Shown: piece by piece, positions 48,670 to 56,396 of the stretch
How positions within the stretch are numbered: position 1 is the first letter of the stretch
Layout of the letters: the number at the start of each line of letters is the position of its first letter
Notes under the pieces: model-generated
The model's database searches: none
What the model saw: the letters and a program-made list of their open reading frames with translations, nothing else
Told to the model about the DNA's origin: nothing
Program-made: the position numbers and the translations under genes
Assembly (NCBI RefSeq): GCF_009908265.2
Contig: NZ_JAAATX020000010.1
Span: 150,292 to 214,291, forward strand
DNA: 64,000 nt
Source of the DNA: Paragemmobacter amnigenus
GTDB taxonomy: Bacteria > Pseudomonadota > Alphaproteobacteria > Rhodobacterales > Rhodobacteraceae
Direction of reading: 5' to 3'

Positions 48670-49050
48670 ATGGCACGTTACATTCCCCCGAAACAGAGCA
48701 AGATCGGCCAGATGATCGACGTGGTCGTCCTGCTGATCCTGTCCATCGGCGCTCTGTACATCCCGCTGTGGCTGGGTCTGGCCGGATCGTCCAAGCTGCC
48801 CCTGCCCGCCGACAACCCGACATGGGAAAGCCTTGGCCAGAACGAGGTGATGGTCGAGCGCTGGAACGCGCTGGGCTTTGCCGATCCGGCCTCGGCCCAT
48901 GACATGATCACCGCGCGGTTCGACTATTCCTTCACATGGGGTGCGCTGGCGCTGATGGTCGTGGTGATCGTGGGTTACTTCGTGATGATGCTGCGGCTTT
49001 CCGAAAAGGAATACCGCGAGGTCATCGCCGAGAAGTTCGACGGGAAATGA
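48670..49050 (+). CDS. Small two-helix membrane protein with an extracytoplasmic domain (unknown)
   Basis: A 126-residue protein. After a basic start (MARYIPPKQSKIGQ) comes a first helix (MIDVVVLLILSIGALYIPLW), a 60-residue non-cytoplasmic part (NEVMVERWNALGFADPASAH), and a second helix (ALALMVVVIVGYFVMMLRLS) with a charged tail. This layout suggests a small subunit of a membrane complex. GAGGTGAGCGG precedes the ATG at 48670, which is 4 bases after the previous stop. Function unknown; the same operon carries the APC permease. Confidence 0.75.
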   Translation: MARYIPPKQSKIGQMIDVVVLLILSIGALYIPLWLGLAGSSKLPLPADNPTWESLGQNEVMVERWNALGFADPASAHDMITARFDYSFTWGALALMVVVIVGYFVMMLRLSEKEYREVIAEKFDGK

Positions 49051-49063
49051 GGGAGCAGGACAG

Positions 49064-49231
49064 ATGTGGCCGATGATTGAAACCGGTGCGTGGGTCCTGT
49101 CGGGACTATTCGCGCTGCACATGGTGTGGGACTGGTACAAGACCGACACCACCTATTCGGAAGATGTCCTCACCTCCTCCCGCGAAGGCGAGATCGAGGC
49201 GATGGTCGAACAGCACAAGCTGAACGGGTGA
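49064..49231 (+). CDS. 55-residue single-pass membrane protein of the permease operon (unknown)
   Basis: Starts MWPMIETGAWVLSGLFALHM and continues with a charged cytoplasmic-type tail ending EIEAMVEQHKLNG. It has one hydrophobic helix. GGGAGCAGGACAG precedes the ATG at 49064. The stop is 1 base before the permease start, so translation is coupled. It is below the size usually reported by gene finders, but spacing and ribosome site make it convincing. Confidence 0.7.
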   Translation: MWPMIETGAWVLSGLFALHMVWDWYKTDTTYSEDVLTSSREGEIEAMVEQHKLNG

Positions 49232-49232
49232 G

Positions 49233-50675
49233 ATGATGGCAAACACCGACATCACATCGAAGACGATGGACGGCATGGGGCCGCATGGCACCAAGGTCGG
49301 CCTGCTGCGGGTTCTCGGCCCTGCCCATGTGTGGGCGCTGGGCGTGGGGATCGTGCTTGTGGGCGAATACATGGGCTGGAACTTTGCCGTGGGTAAAGGC
49401 GGGGCCTATGCGGCGCTGATCGCCTGCTGGTTCGCGGGGATCCTGTATTCCTGCGTGGCCATGATCGATTCGGAGGTGACTTCGACCGTCGCCGCCGCGG
49501 GCGGGCAGTATACGCAGGCCAAGCATATCGTGGGGCCGCTGATGGCGTTCAACGTCGGCCTCTATCTGGTCTTCGCCTATACGATGCTTGAGGCGGGGAA
49601 CGCGATCACGCTGGGCTATCTGATCTCGGTCGCCGCAGACATGACGGGGGCGACGGAACCGCTGGACCAGCGGCCCTTCATCATTCTGGCGATCATGTTC
49701 CTGGCATGGCTGAACTATCGCGGGGTGCTGGCGACGCTGACCTTCAACCTGATCATCACGGCCTTTGCGTTCTGCGCGATCCTCGTGCTGTTCTTCGCCT
49801 CGGCCCCGTGGAGCGAGGGGTCGATGCTGGCGCATGGCGAGCTGATGTCGGGGCAGGCCGCCCTGCCCTATGGCTGGCTGGGTGTGCTGGCAGCGATGCA
49901 TTTCGGGCTGTGGTTCTACCTTGGCATCGAAGGCACGACGCAGGCGGCGGAAGAGGTGCGGTCGCCCGCGCGGGCGCTGCCCTTCGGCACGCTGGCGGGC
50001 ATCATGACCCTGCTGATCGCGGCGACGCTGACGTGGTATATCTGCGTGGGCTATCTGCCGTGGGAATATCTGGGTGACGGGGTGAACGGGGCCGTGGCGC
50101 CGCTGTTCAGCGCGGCGCAGATGACGGGGTCGGATGCGCTGATCATCATCCTGGGCTTCGGGACGCTGTTCGCGACGCTGGCCTCGGCCAATGGCTGCAT
50201 CAACGATGCGTCGCGGGCGTGGTTTTCCATGGGGCGCGACCATTACCTGCCGCAGTGGTTCGGGGCGGTGCATCCGCAGTACCGCACGCCCTACCGGTCG
50301 ATCATCTTCCTTGTTCCCATCGCGCTGATCTTCGCGCTGGGGGCGCCCTTGGATCAGGTGATCACCTTCTCGATCCTGTCGGGGTTGCTGGGATACACGT
50401 TCATGCCGATCAACGTGATCCTGTTCCGGCGCAAGTGGCCGCTGGACACGATCAAGCGCGGGTACGAGCATCCGTTCCACCCGATCCCGGCGATATTGCT
50501 GATCGCGCTGTGCTCGGTGACCTATTTCGCGGTGTTCCTTGGCTATGGCACCCAGTTGATCGCGATGGTGAGTTTCTACATCGTGGTGTCGCTGTGGTTC
50601 CACTTCTGGCGGTATCGCTTTGTGAAGCGGGCGGACCAGTTCACGATGCCCTGGCCCAAGCCGCGCGGGTATTGA
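49233..50675 (+). CDS. APC-superfamily permease, candidate methylamine/amino-acid importer
   Basis: A 480-residue carrier with about 12 membrane helices, resembling the ethanolamine/amino-acid permease branch of the APC superfamily. The first helix is VWALGVGIVLVGEYMGWNF. The substrate-loop motif is STVAAAGGQYTQAKHIVGPL, and helix 6 reads GLWFYLGIEGTTQAAEEVRS. NGCINDASRAWFSMGRDHYL is also typical. It lies between the mgs and mgd sets and follows three small membrane protein genes. Import of methylamine or a methylated amino acid is inferred from context. Start codons at 49233 and 49236 are both possible. Confidence 0.85.
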   Translation: MMANTDITSKTMDGMGPHGTKVGLLRVLGPAHVWALGVGIVLVGEYMGWNFAVGKGGAYAALIACWFAGILYSCVAMIDSEVTSTVAAAGGQYTQAKHIVGPLMAFNVGLYLVFAYTMLEAGNAITLGYLISVAADMTGATEPLDQRPFIILAIMFLAWLNYRGVLATLTFNLIITAFAFCAILVLFFASAPWSEGSMLAHGELMSGQAALPYGWLGVLAAMHFGLWFYLGIEGTTQAAEEVRSPARALPFGTLAGIMTLLIAATLTWYICVGYLPWEYLGDGVNGAVAPLFSAAQMTGSDALIIILGFGTLFATLASANGCINDASRAWFSMGRDHYLPQWFGAVHPQYRTPYRSIIFLVPIALIFALGAPLDQVITFSILSGLLGYTFMPINVILFRRKWPLDTIKRGYEHPFHPIPAILLIALCSVTYFAVFLGYGTQLIAMVSFYIVVSLWFHFWRYRFVKRADQFTMPWPKPRGY

Positions 50676-50683
50676 GACAGTGG

Positions 50684-50710
50684 TTCGGCCCGCCCACGGG
50701 GCGGGCCGAA
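50684..50710 (+). terminator. Perfect 12-bp hairpin after the APC permease
   Basis: TTCGGCCCGCCC-ACG-GGGCGGGCCGAA, 8 bases past the permease stop. There is no T-run, but stem strength and position suit a terminator. Confidence 0.65.
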
Positions 50711-50732
50711 TACGTTAAGGAATTCTTTACTG

Positions 50733-51416
50733 ATGGATGTGACGGTCTTTTCCTTTGCGGCGCTTGCCCTTGTGGCGGGCGCCGTGGTGTTTGTCGCGCT
50801 GCGCCGCGAGCAGGCGGCACGGGCGCGGCGGCGGGGGACGTTCCTGTCGGCGGCGGCCGGACTTTTCACCGCGCGGCGCGAGGTGGTGCAACCGACCGGC
50901 TTTCCACGGTTGGCGGGCACGCATGAAGGGGCCGACTATGACGTGCAGGTTGTTCCGGATACCTTGAGCCTGCGTAAACTTCCCGCGCTGTGGGTGATGG
51001 TCAGCCTGCCGGACCCCTTGCCGACGGGGGCCACGGTGGATGTGATGCTGCGCCCGACGGGGATGGAAAGCTTCAGCAATTTCGCGCAGTTGCCGGTGCA
51101 GGTGCCGGTGCCGCGCGGGTTTCCCGAGGATTGCGCCATCCGCGCCGACGCGCCGGGCGCAGTGCCCTTCGAGGCGGCGCTGCGCGAGGTGCTGGGGGCG
51201 GTGGACGAGAACCGGCTGAAGGAGATTCTGGTCACGCCCAAGGGCGTTCGGCTGGTCTTTCTGGCCGAGGAGGCGCATCGCGGGCGCTATCTGATCTATC
51301 GCGATGCCGAGATGGGGCGGGTGCCGCTGCCGCCCGCGCGGCTGGCGCCGTTCCTTGCGGCGGCGAAGGGGTTGCGGGACGCTGTCCTGCGCGAGGCGGA
51401 GGGACGGGTCGCATGA
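50733..51416 (+). CDS. Membrane-anchored protein of unknown function
   Basis: A 227-residue protein with one N-terminal helix (VFSFAALALVAGAVVFVAL), a basic stop-transfer (RREQAARARRRG) and a soluble domain of about 180 residues (DYDVQVVPDTLSLRKLPALW, PTGMESFSNFAQLPVQVPV). No family is recognised. Its last four bases overlap the next gene (ATGA), so the two are a coupled pair within the methylamine block. Function unknown. Confidence 0.75.
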   Translation: MDVTVFSFAALALVAGAVVFVALRREQAARARRRGTFLSAAAGLFTARREVVQPTGFPRLAGTHEGADYDVQVVPDTLSLRKLPALWVMVSLPDPLPTGATVDVMLRPTGMESFSNFAQLPVQVPVPRGFPEDCAIRADAPGAVPFEAALREVLGAVDENRLKEILVTPKGVRLVFLAEEAHRGRYLIYRDAEMGRVPLPPARLAPFLAAAKGLRDAVLREAEGRVA

Positions 51417-51679
51417 GGAAACCGCTGCATCCTTGGATGGTTCTGGCGTTGGCCGTGGTGTTGCCGGGGGTGGGGCATGTGGCCTGCCGCCAGCCGGTGC
51501 GGGGGCTGGTCTTCCTGTTTTTCATGATCCTGTTGGGGGCCTTCACCATGAAGACCGCCGCGCCCGAGGTTTCGGTCGTGGGCAAATATGCCGGGGGCCT
51601 GTTCGTCTGGGCGATGTCGATTCTGGATGCCTACCGGATCGGGCGGATCCGGTACGAGGTGTGGCGGCATCAGGCCTGA
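51413..51679 (+). CDS. Small two-helix membrane protein paired with the preceding gene
   Basis: An 88-residue protein: MVLALAVVLPGVGHVACRQP, then GLVFLFFMILLGAFTMKTA and a C-terminal helix ending RIGRIRYEVWRHQA. The PGVGHVACRQPVRGLVF segment resembles the PGLGQ-type turn of small TM2-like proteins. It starts inside the stop of the preceding gene and overlaps the convergent XRE regulator by 10 bases. Confidence 0.7.
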   Translation: MRKPLHPWMVLALAVVLPGVGHVACRQPVRGLVFLFFMILLGAFTMKTAAPEVSVVGKYAGGLFVWAMSILDAYRIGRIRYEVWRHQA

Positions 51680-52335
51680 GGGTAGCTGATGATCGACAGG
51701 TAGCGGGCGGGGAGTTTCACCAGGACTTCGGGCCCGTGCTGGGCATCGGCGTCGAAGAACAGGCTGTCGCCCGGTTCGAGGTGGAAAAGCTGGTCGCCGT
51801 GGCGGTATTTCACTTCGCCTTCCAGCATGAACAGCAGTTCGATGCCTTCGTGCTGAAACGTGGGGAAGGTGTCGGATTCGGTGGTCAGGGTGATCAGGTA
51901 GGGTTCCACCACGACGCCCGAGCTGTTCGATCCGATATGGCCCAGAAGGTGGTACTGGTGCCCCGCGCGGGTGCCGCGGCGTTCGATTTCAAGGTGTTCG
52001 CCGGATTTGACGTGCTGGACCTCGCGCTTTTCCTCATAGCCCCGGAAGAAGGAGGTGATGGGGGTCGAGAAGGCATGCGACAGGATTTGCAGGGTCGTCA
52101 GAGAGGGCGAGGTGATGCCGTTCTCGATCTTGGACAGCATCCCGATGGACAGGCCCGTGACGCCGGCGAGGTCGGCCACCGTCATACCCTGCTGGCGGCG
52201 GAAGGCGCGGACGGAGCGGCCGATGGCCACTTCGAGGTTGCGCTCGGCCAGTTCGCGCACGCGGTGCGGGTCCTGCACGAAGGCGGGCTTCGCCTTGGGG
52301 AGGGCGACGTCGGAGGTGCTGTCGAGGTCTTCCAT
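51670..52335 (-). CDS. XRE-family regulator with C-terminal cupin domain
   Basis: A 221-residue regulator. Residues 35-95 form an XRE helix-turn-helix (VRAFRRQQGMTVADLAGVTG, GMLSKIENGITSPSLTTLQ). Residues 145-221 form a cupin (FQHEGIELLFMLEGEVKYRH, then FHLEPGDSLFFDADAQHGPE), which would sense a small ligand. The PuuR-like layout often controls amine or amino-acid catabolism, and its place between the mgs and mgd operons marks it as the likely regulator of methylamine use. The ATG at 52335 has GGGGACAG upstream. Confidence 0.9.
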   Translation of the reverse strand: MEDLDSTSDVALPKAKPAFVQDPHRVRELAERNLEVAIGRSVRAFRRQQGMTVADLAGVTGLSIGMLSKIENGITSPSLTTLQILSHAFSTPITSFFRGYEEKREVQHVKSGEHLEIERRGTRAGHQYHLLGHIGSNSSGVVVEPYLITLTTESDTFPTFQHEGIELLFMLEGEVKYRHGDQLFHLEPGDSLFFDADAQHGPEVLVKLPARYLSIISYPQA

Positions 52336-52371
52336 ACTGTCCCCGTAGTGAACACAGGCGATACGTTTTTT

Positions 52372-52399
52372 ACTATAGGGAAAGATGGAAGCCGGACAA
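52372..52399 (-). promoter_or_regulatory. Candidate promoter of the XRE-cupin regulator
   Basis: On the minus strand TTGTCC (52394-52399), a 16-base spacer and TATAGT (52372-52377). TGTTCACTAC lies downstream and shares TGTTCAC with the inverted repeat in the mgs divergent region. Confidence 0.5.
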
Positions 52400-52421
52400 G
52401 TCGGCAAAACCGACAGGCCGA

Positions 52422-52467
52422 CGGTTGTGCCGATGGCTGTGCCGCAAACTGTCAGCACGCAGCGGGC
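52422..52467. repeat. 46-bp dispersed repeat, copy 2
   Basis: Same orientation as 29873-29918, with four mismatches. It lies between the XRE-cupin regulator promoter and the mgdD stop, inside a 245-base gap. Confidence 0.8.
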
Positions 52468-52502
52468 GACGGGGAAAGGGAGCGTCAAGGGTCGGGGCGG
52501 TC

Positions 52503-52580
52503 CCGTCCCGGACCCCCTCGCTTCCGGCGGTGTGCTGCCGGAGGGGGAGGCCCCGGGGCAAGCCCGGGGCGCGCGGGGTT
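52503..52580. repeat. REP-like palindromic region, copy E (divergent)
   Basis: GTCCCGGACCCCCTCGCTTC opens it, a CTTCCGGC/GCCGGAG hairpin lies in the middle, then GGCCCCGGGGCAAGCCCGGG. The right half matches the other copies; the left half has drifted. It abuts the mgdD stop and may act as its terminator. Confidence 0.6.
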
Positions 52581-53147
52581 TCAGAAGGCCGAGCGTGCCG
52601 CGGTTTCGAGGGCGTGGAAAACGGACGCTGCCGAGGAGCGGGGGCCGATGACCGAAAGGTGGCCTTCGGCGCGGATAACCACGTAGCAGCCGAGGTGTTC
52701 GATCACCGTCCGCGTGGCCGATCCCGGGCCGTGGGCGCGCAGGTCGAAGTTGCAGAGGCGTTCGAACATCGCGGGCAGGTCCGCGCCCGTCACGTCGAAG
52801 CGCGCCCATGCGTCGGTCTGTTCGGTGATCGACGCGGCCTCGCCGAAATGGGGTTTCAGGACGCTGACGATGTCTTCATGCGTGGCGAAGGGCGCCTCGA
52901 CCATCCACATGTCGGGCGAGAGCCAGAAGGCGGCATAGGTCGCGGCCTTTGCCGCCTTGCCCGGGGGTGGCAGGGGGATGCCTGCGGTTTCCGCGATGTC
53001 GGCCACTGCCTTGGCTTCGCCCAGACGCGCGGCGAGCGAGGCGAGCGCGGTGTCCACAACTTCGGTGATCGTCACGGGGCCGATGGTGACGCTGTGGGGG
53101 GCGTCATGGCCAAGGGGGGTGATCGGTTTCAGGCGATGGTCAGCCAC
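52581..53147 (-). CDS. mgdD: N-methylglutamate dehydrogenase subunit D (sarcosine oxidase gamma-type)
   Basis: A 188-residue protein of the SoxG family, the gamma subunit of heterotetrameric sarcosine oxidases. Markers are VTITEVVDTALASLAARLG, FWLSPDMWMVEAP and the C-terminal LCNFDLRAHGPGSATRTVIE (20 residues), as in the aminomethyltransferase-like fold. It is the last gene of the mgdABCD operon and starts 8 bases inside the end of mgdC. Confidence 0.85.
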   Translation of the reverse strand: MADHRLKPITPLGHDAPHSVTIGPVTITEVVDTALASLAARLGEAKAVADIAETAGIPLPPPGKAAKAATYAAFWLSPDMWMVEAPFATHEDIVSVLKPHFGEAASITEQTDAWARFDVTGADLPAMFERLCNFDLRAHGPGSATRTVIEHLGCYVVIRAEGHLSVIGPRSSAASVFHALETAARSAF

Positions 53148-56091
53148 GGAGGCGTTCTCCTTCCGGATCGAAGAAGTGGGGCGAGACGATTTCGACCTCT
53201 ACTTCCGTCTTGGCGAGCAGGTTCACGGCGCGCATGCGGTCGCCGATGCGGGTATGGCCGTTCTTGAGGTAGCCCAGCGCGATGGAGCAGCCGAGGTGGG
53301 GCGAATAGACGACCGAGGTGAGCCAGCCGCCATCATTCGCCGCCGTGGCCGCTGCGCCCTTGTCGAGGAAGTGCGAGCCTGCGGTGAGCGGCTTTGACGG
53401 GTCGACGGGTTTGACGCCGACGATGCGCAGGCCGTCTTCGCGGGCCAGCCCTTCGCGTTGCGACAGGACCATGCCGATGGCGTCTTTCTTCTTCGACACC
53501 ATCTTGCCCAGACCCATGTTGAGCGCGGTGGTCTGGCCGTTGAGTTCGTTCCCCGCGACGTGGCCCTTTTCGACGCGCATGACGCCGAGGGATTCGGTGC
53601 CATAGGCGACGGCGCCGAATTCTTCGCCCGCCTTCATCAATTCGCGGATCATGGCGTCGCCATAGCGGGTGGGGACGGCGATTTCATAGGCCAGTTCGCC
53701 CGAGAAGGAGATGCGGAAGAGACGGGCGCGCAGGCCGCCGCAGACGGTGATGTTGGCGCAGGCCATGTAGGGGAAGGCCGCGTCGGAAATGTCCTGATCG
53801 ACCACCTTTTGCAGGAGTTTCCGTGCGTTGGGGCCTGCGACGGAGAATTGCGCCCAGGCTTCGGTCGTGGAGATGAGTTGCACGTCCATGTCCGGGTAGA
53901 GGCATTGGCGCACGTATTCCATGTGCCGGAAGACGGGGACGGCATTGGCGGTGGTGGTGGTCGTCACCCATTCGTTTTCGCCAAGACGCGCGGTGGTGCC
54001 GTCATCCATGACGATCCCGTCCTCGCGCAGCATGAGGCCATAGCGGACCTTGCCGACGGGAAGGGTGGAGAAGGTGTTGGCATAGACCTTGTCGAGGAAG
54101 GCGCCCGCGTCGCGGCCCTGAATGTCGATCTTGCCGAGGGTCGTCACGTCGCAGATGCCGACGGAGGCGCGGGTTTGCAGCACCTCGCGGTCGACCGACT
54201 GGCGCCAAGTGGTTTCGCCTGCGCGCGGGAACCACTGGGCGCGCAGCCACATGCCGACTTCGACGAAGACCGCGCCCTGTTCTGTGGCCCATTTGTGCGA
54301 CGGGGTCAGGCGGGTGGGTTTGAATTCGTGCCCGCGCGAGCGTCCGGCAAGCGTGCCCATGGCGACCGGGGTGTAGGGGGGGCGGTAGATGGTGGTGCCG
54401 GTCTGCGGGATCGTGCGGCCCGTCAGTTCGGCCATGATGGCAAGGCCGGTGATGTTGCTGGTCTTGCCCTGATCCGTCGCCATGCCGAGCGTGGTGTAGC
54501 GTTTCAGGTGTTCGACGGAGGTGAAGTTTTCCTGTTTCGCCAGTTTGACGTCCTTGACCGTGACGTCGTTCTGCTGGTCGATCCATGCCCGCCCCTTGCC
54601 TTCGTGGACATACCAGAAGGGGGTGATGTTGACGGGGGCGTCCTCGGCCCTTGGCAGGTCGGGGCTGTGGGTTGCCATGCCCAGTGCCGCAAGCGCGGCG
54701 TTGGCCTGCGCCGCGCCGGTGGCAAGGGCGGCGTGGGTGGACAGGGCACCTGCGGCGGCACCTGCGGCGATCAGGTTCTTCGGGCCGTCGGTCGGGGGGG
54801 TGAAGGCGTGGATGGCTTCGTTCCAGACGGGGCGGCCGCGGTGGTGGCTGGCGATGTTGAGGTTGGGGTTCCAGCCGCCCGAGACGCCAAGGGCGTTGAC
54901 CGACAGGGTTTCGGTTTTCCCGTTGGCGTGGCGGATGGTGACGGATTTCAGGCCGAGGCGGCCCGACGAGTCGATCACCTGCGCGCCTTTCAGGTGGCGG
55001 ATGCCGGAGAGGAGTTCGCCTTCCTGCCGGGTGTCGATGACCGCGGCGATGTCGATGCCTTTCGCCTGAAGGTCGGTGGCGGTGCGCAGGCCGTCATCGT
55101 TGTTGGTGAAGACGGCGACGCGGTCGCCCACGGCCACGGCATAGCGGTTGGCATAGGTGCGGAGTGCGCCCGCCAGCATGATACCGGGGCGGTCGTTGTT
55201 TTCGAAGGCGATGGGGCGTTCGGTGGCGCCGCCTGCAAGGATCGCGTGGGCCGAATAGATGCGCCACAGGATCTGGCGGGGTTTGCCGGGCGCAGGCACG
55301 GGCAGGTGGTCCGAGACGCGTTCCACGGCGGCATAGATGCCGTGGTCCATTGCGCCCACCACGGTGGTGCGCGGCATGAGGCGGACGTTGGGCATTTGCG
55401 CCAGCGTGCGGACGGTTTCTGCCGCCCAGTCGGCGCCGGAATGGTTGCCGATGGTCAGGGTCTCCGCGTTCAGGCGGCCGCCCATGCGGAAATCCTCATC
55501 CGCGAGGATGACGCGCGCACCGGCGCGGCCTGCGGTCAGCGCGGCCATCAGGCCCGCGGGGCCCGCGCCGATGATGAGGATGTCGCAGTGCAGGAAGCCC
55601 TTGTCATATTCGTCGGGGTCGTCCTGACGGGTCAGCGAGCCAAGGCCCGCGGCACGGCGGATGATGGGTTCGTAGACCTTTTCCCAGAAGGCGGCGGGCC
55701 ACATGAAGGTCTTGTAGTAGAAGCCCGCGGCGAAGAAGGGCGACAGGCGGTCGTTGATCCCCATCAGGTCGAATTTGAGCGAGGGAAAGCGGTTCTGGCT
55801 GTTGGCTTCCAGACCGTCGAAGAGTTCGGCCACCGTGGCGCGGGTGTTGGGTTCCTGCCGCGCGCCGGTCCGCAGTTCGACGATGGCGTTGGGTTCTTCC
55901 GACCCTGCCGAGATGGGGCCGCGCGGGCGGTGGTATTTGAAGCTGCGGCCCATGAGGCGGACGCCGTTTGCGAGCAGCGCGGAGGCCAGCGTATCGCCGG
56001 GGTGGCCCGTGTAGGGGTGGCCGTCGAAGGTGAAGCGGAGGGTCTTGGTGCGGTCGATCTGGCCGCCCTTGATGCGGTTGTCTTGCGTCAT
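53140..56091 (-). CDS. mgdC: N-methylglutamate dehydrogenase subunit C (sarcosine oxidase alpha-type)
   Basis: A 983-residue catalytic subunit. The N-terminus is a Fer2_4-like domain (RFTFDGHPYTGHPGDTLASA, GRSFKYHRPRGPISAG). An NAD/FAD-binding domain follows (DILIIGAGPAGLMAALTAGR, ILAGGATERPIAFENND), and the last 380 residues form an aminomethyltransferase (GcvT)-like folate domain (SVGICDVTTLGKIDIQGRDA, FSGELAYEIAVPTRYG). It would oxidise the N-methyl group and pass the formaldehyde-level carbon to tetrahydrofolate. The ATG at 56091 overlaps the mgdB stop (ATGA), so the frame extending to 57090 is not coding. Sarcosine oxidase SoxA is the alternative. Confidence 0.88.
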   Translation of the reverse strand: MTQDNRIKGGQIDRTKTLRFTFDGHPYTGHPGDTLASALLANGVRLMGRSFKYHRPRGPISAGSEEPNAIVELRTGARQEPNTRATVAELFDGLEANSQNRFPSLKFDLMGINDRLSPFFAAGFYYKTFMWPAAFWEKVYEPIIRRAAGLGSLTRQDDPDEYDKGFLHCDILIIGAGPAGLMAALTAGRAGARVILADEDFRMGGRLNAETLTIGNHSGADWAAETVRTLAQMPNVRLMPRTTVVGAMDHGIYAAVERVSDHLPVPAPGKPRQILWRIYSAHAILAGGATERPIAFENNDRPGIMLAGALRTYANRYAVAVGDRVAVFTNNDDGLRTATDLQAKGIDIAAVIDTRQEGELLSGIRHLKGAQVIDSSGRLGLKSVTIRHANGKTETLSVNALGVSGGWNPNLNIASHHRGRPVWNEAIHAFTPPTDGPKNLIAAGAAAGALSTHAALATGAAQANAALAALGMATHSPDLPRAEDAPVNITPFWYVHEGKGRAWIDQQNDVTVKDVKLAKQENFTSVEHLKRYTTLGMATDQGKTSNITGLAIMAELTGRTIPQTGTTIYRPPYTPVAMGTLAGRSRGHEFKPTRLTPSHKWATEQGAVFVEVGMWLRAQWFPRAGETTWRQSVDREVLQTRASVGICDVTTLGKIDIQGRDAGAFLDKVYANTFSTLPVGKVRYGLMLREDGIVMDDGTTARLGENEWVTTTTTANAVPVFRHMEYVRQCLYPDMDVQLISTTEAWAQFSVAGPNARKLLQKVVDQDISDAAFPYMACANITVCGGLRARLFRISFSGELAYEIAVPTRYGDAMIRELMKAGEEFGAVAYGTESLGVMRVEKGHVAGNELNGQTTALNMGLGKMVSKKKDAIGMVLSQREGLAREDGLRIVGVKPVDPSKPLTAGSHFLDKGAAATAANDGGWLTSVVYSPHLGCSIALGYLKNGHTRIGDRMRAVNLLAKTEVEVEIVSPHFFDPEGERLRG

Positions 56092-56387
56092 TTGCTGCGC
56101 CCCCGTGCGCGCGCCACATCGCGGGCGAGTTCGACCTTGGTGATTTCGTGGGTCACGGTGTTGCGGGTGACGACCAGCCATGAGCGGTCGCCCTGTTCGT
56201 GATACCAGAGCTCGCGGTGTTCGCCCGCAGGGTTGTCGCGCAGGTAGAGGTAGTCGTGGAAGGCGTCCTGCGCGGCGGTGGCGTCGGGGAAGGACAGGCC
56301 GTCGGGGCGGTCGATCAGGGCGGCATCGCCGAGATAGGTGAATTCCTGCGCGTCGCGGGGGCCGAGGAGGGGGTGGTTGATGATCAT
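56088..56387 (-). CDS. mgdB: N-methylglutamate dehydrogenase subunit B (sarcosine oxidase delta-type)
   Basis: A 99-residue SoxD-family subunit (IINHPLLGPRDAQEFTYLGD, then LYLRDNPAGEHRELWYHEQG and WLVVTRNTVTHEI). Sarcosine-oxidase delta subunits usually bind zinc through Cys or His at the N-terminus and in the middle. Here the His residues are present, but the usual CPxCG pair is not. It lies 9 bases after mgdA and overlaps mgdC. Confidence 0.85.
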   Translation of the reverse strand: MIINHPLLGPRDAQEFTYLGDAALIDRPDGLSFPDATAAQDAFHDYLYLRDNPAGEHRELWYHEQGDRSWLVVTRNTVTHEITKVELARDVARARGRSK

Positions 56388-56396
56388 GGCTTGCCC

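Noticed and set aside
29873..52467. A 22.5-kb genomic island bounded by the 46-bp direct repeats
   Set aside because: The interval includes core genes such as zapE with unchanged base composition, and no integrase or tRNA is present.
53458..56202. 914-codon open frame on the plus strand
   Set aside because: Antisense to the well-supported mgdC gene; a by-product of G/C-rich third positions with no recognisable domain.
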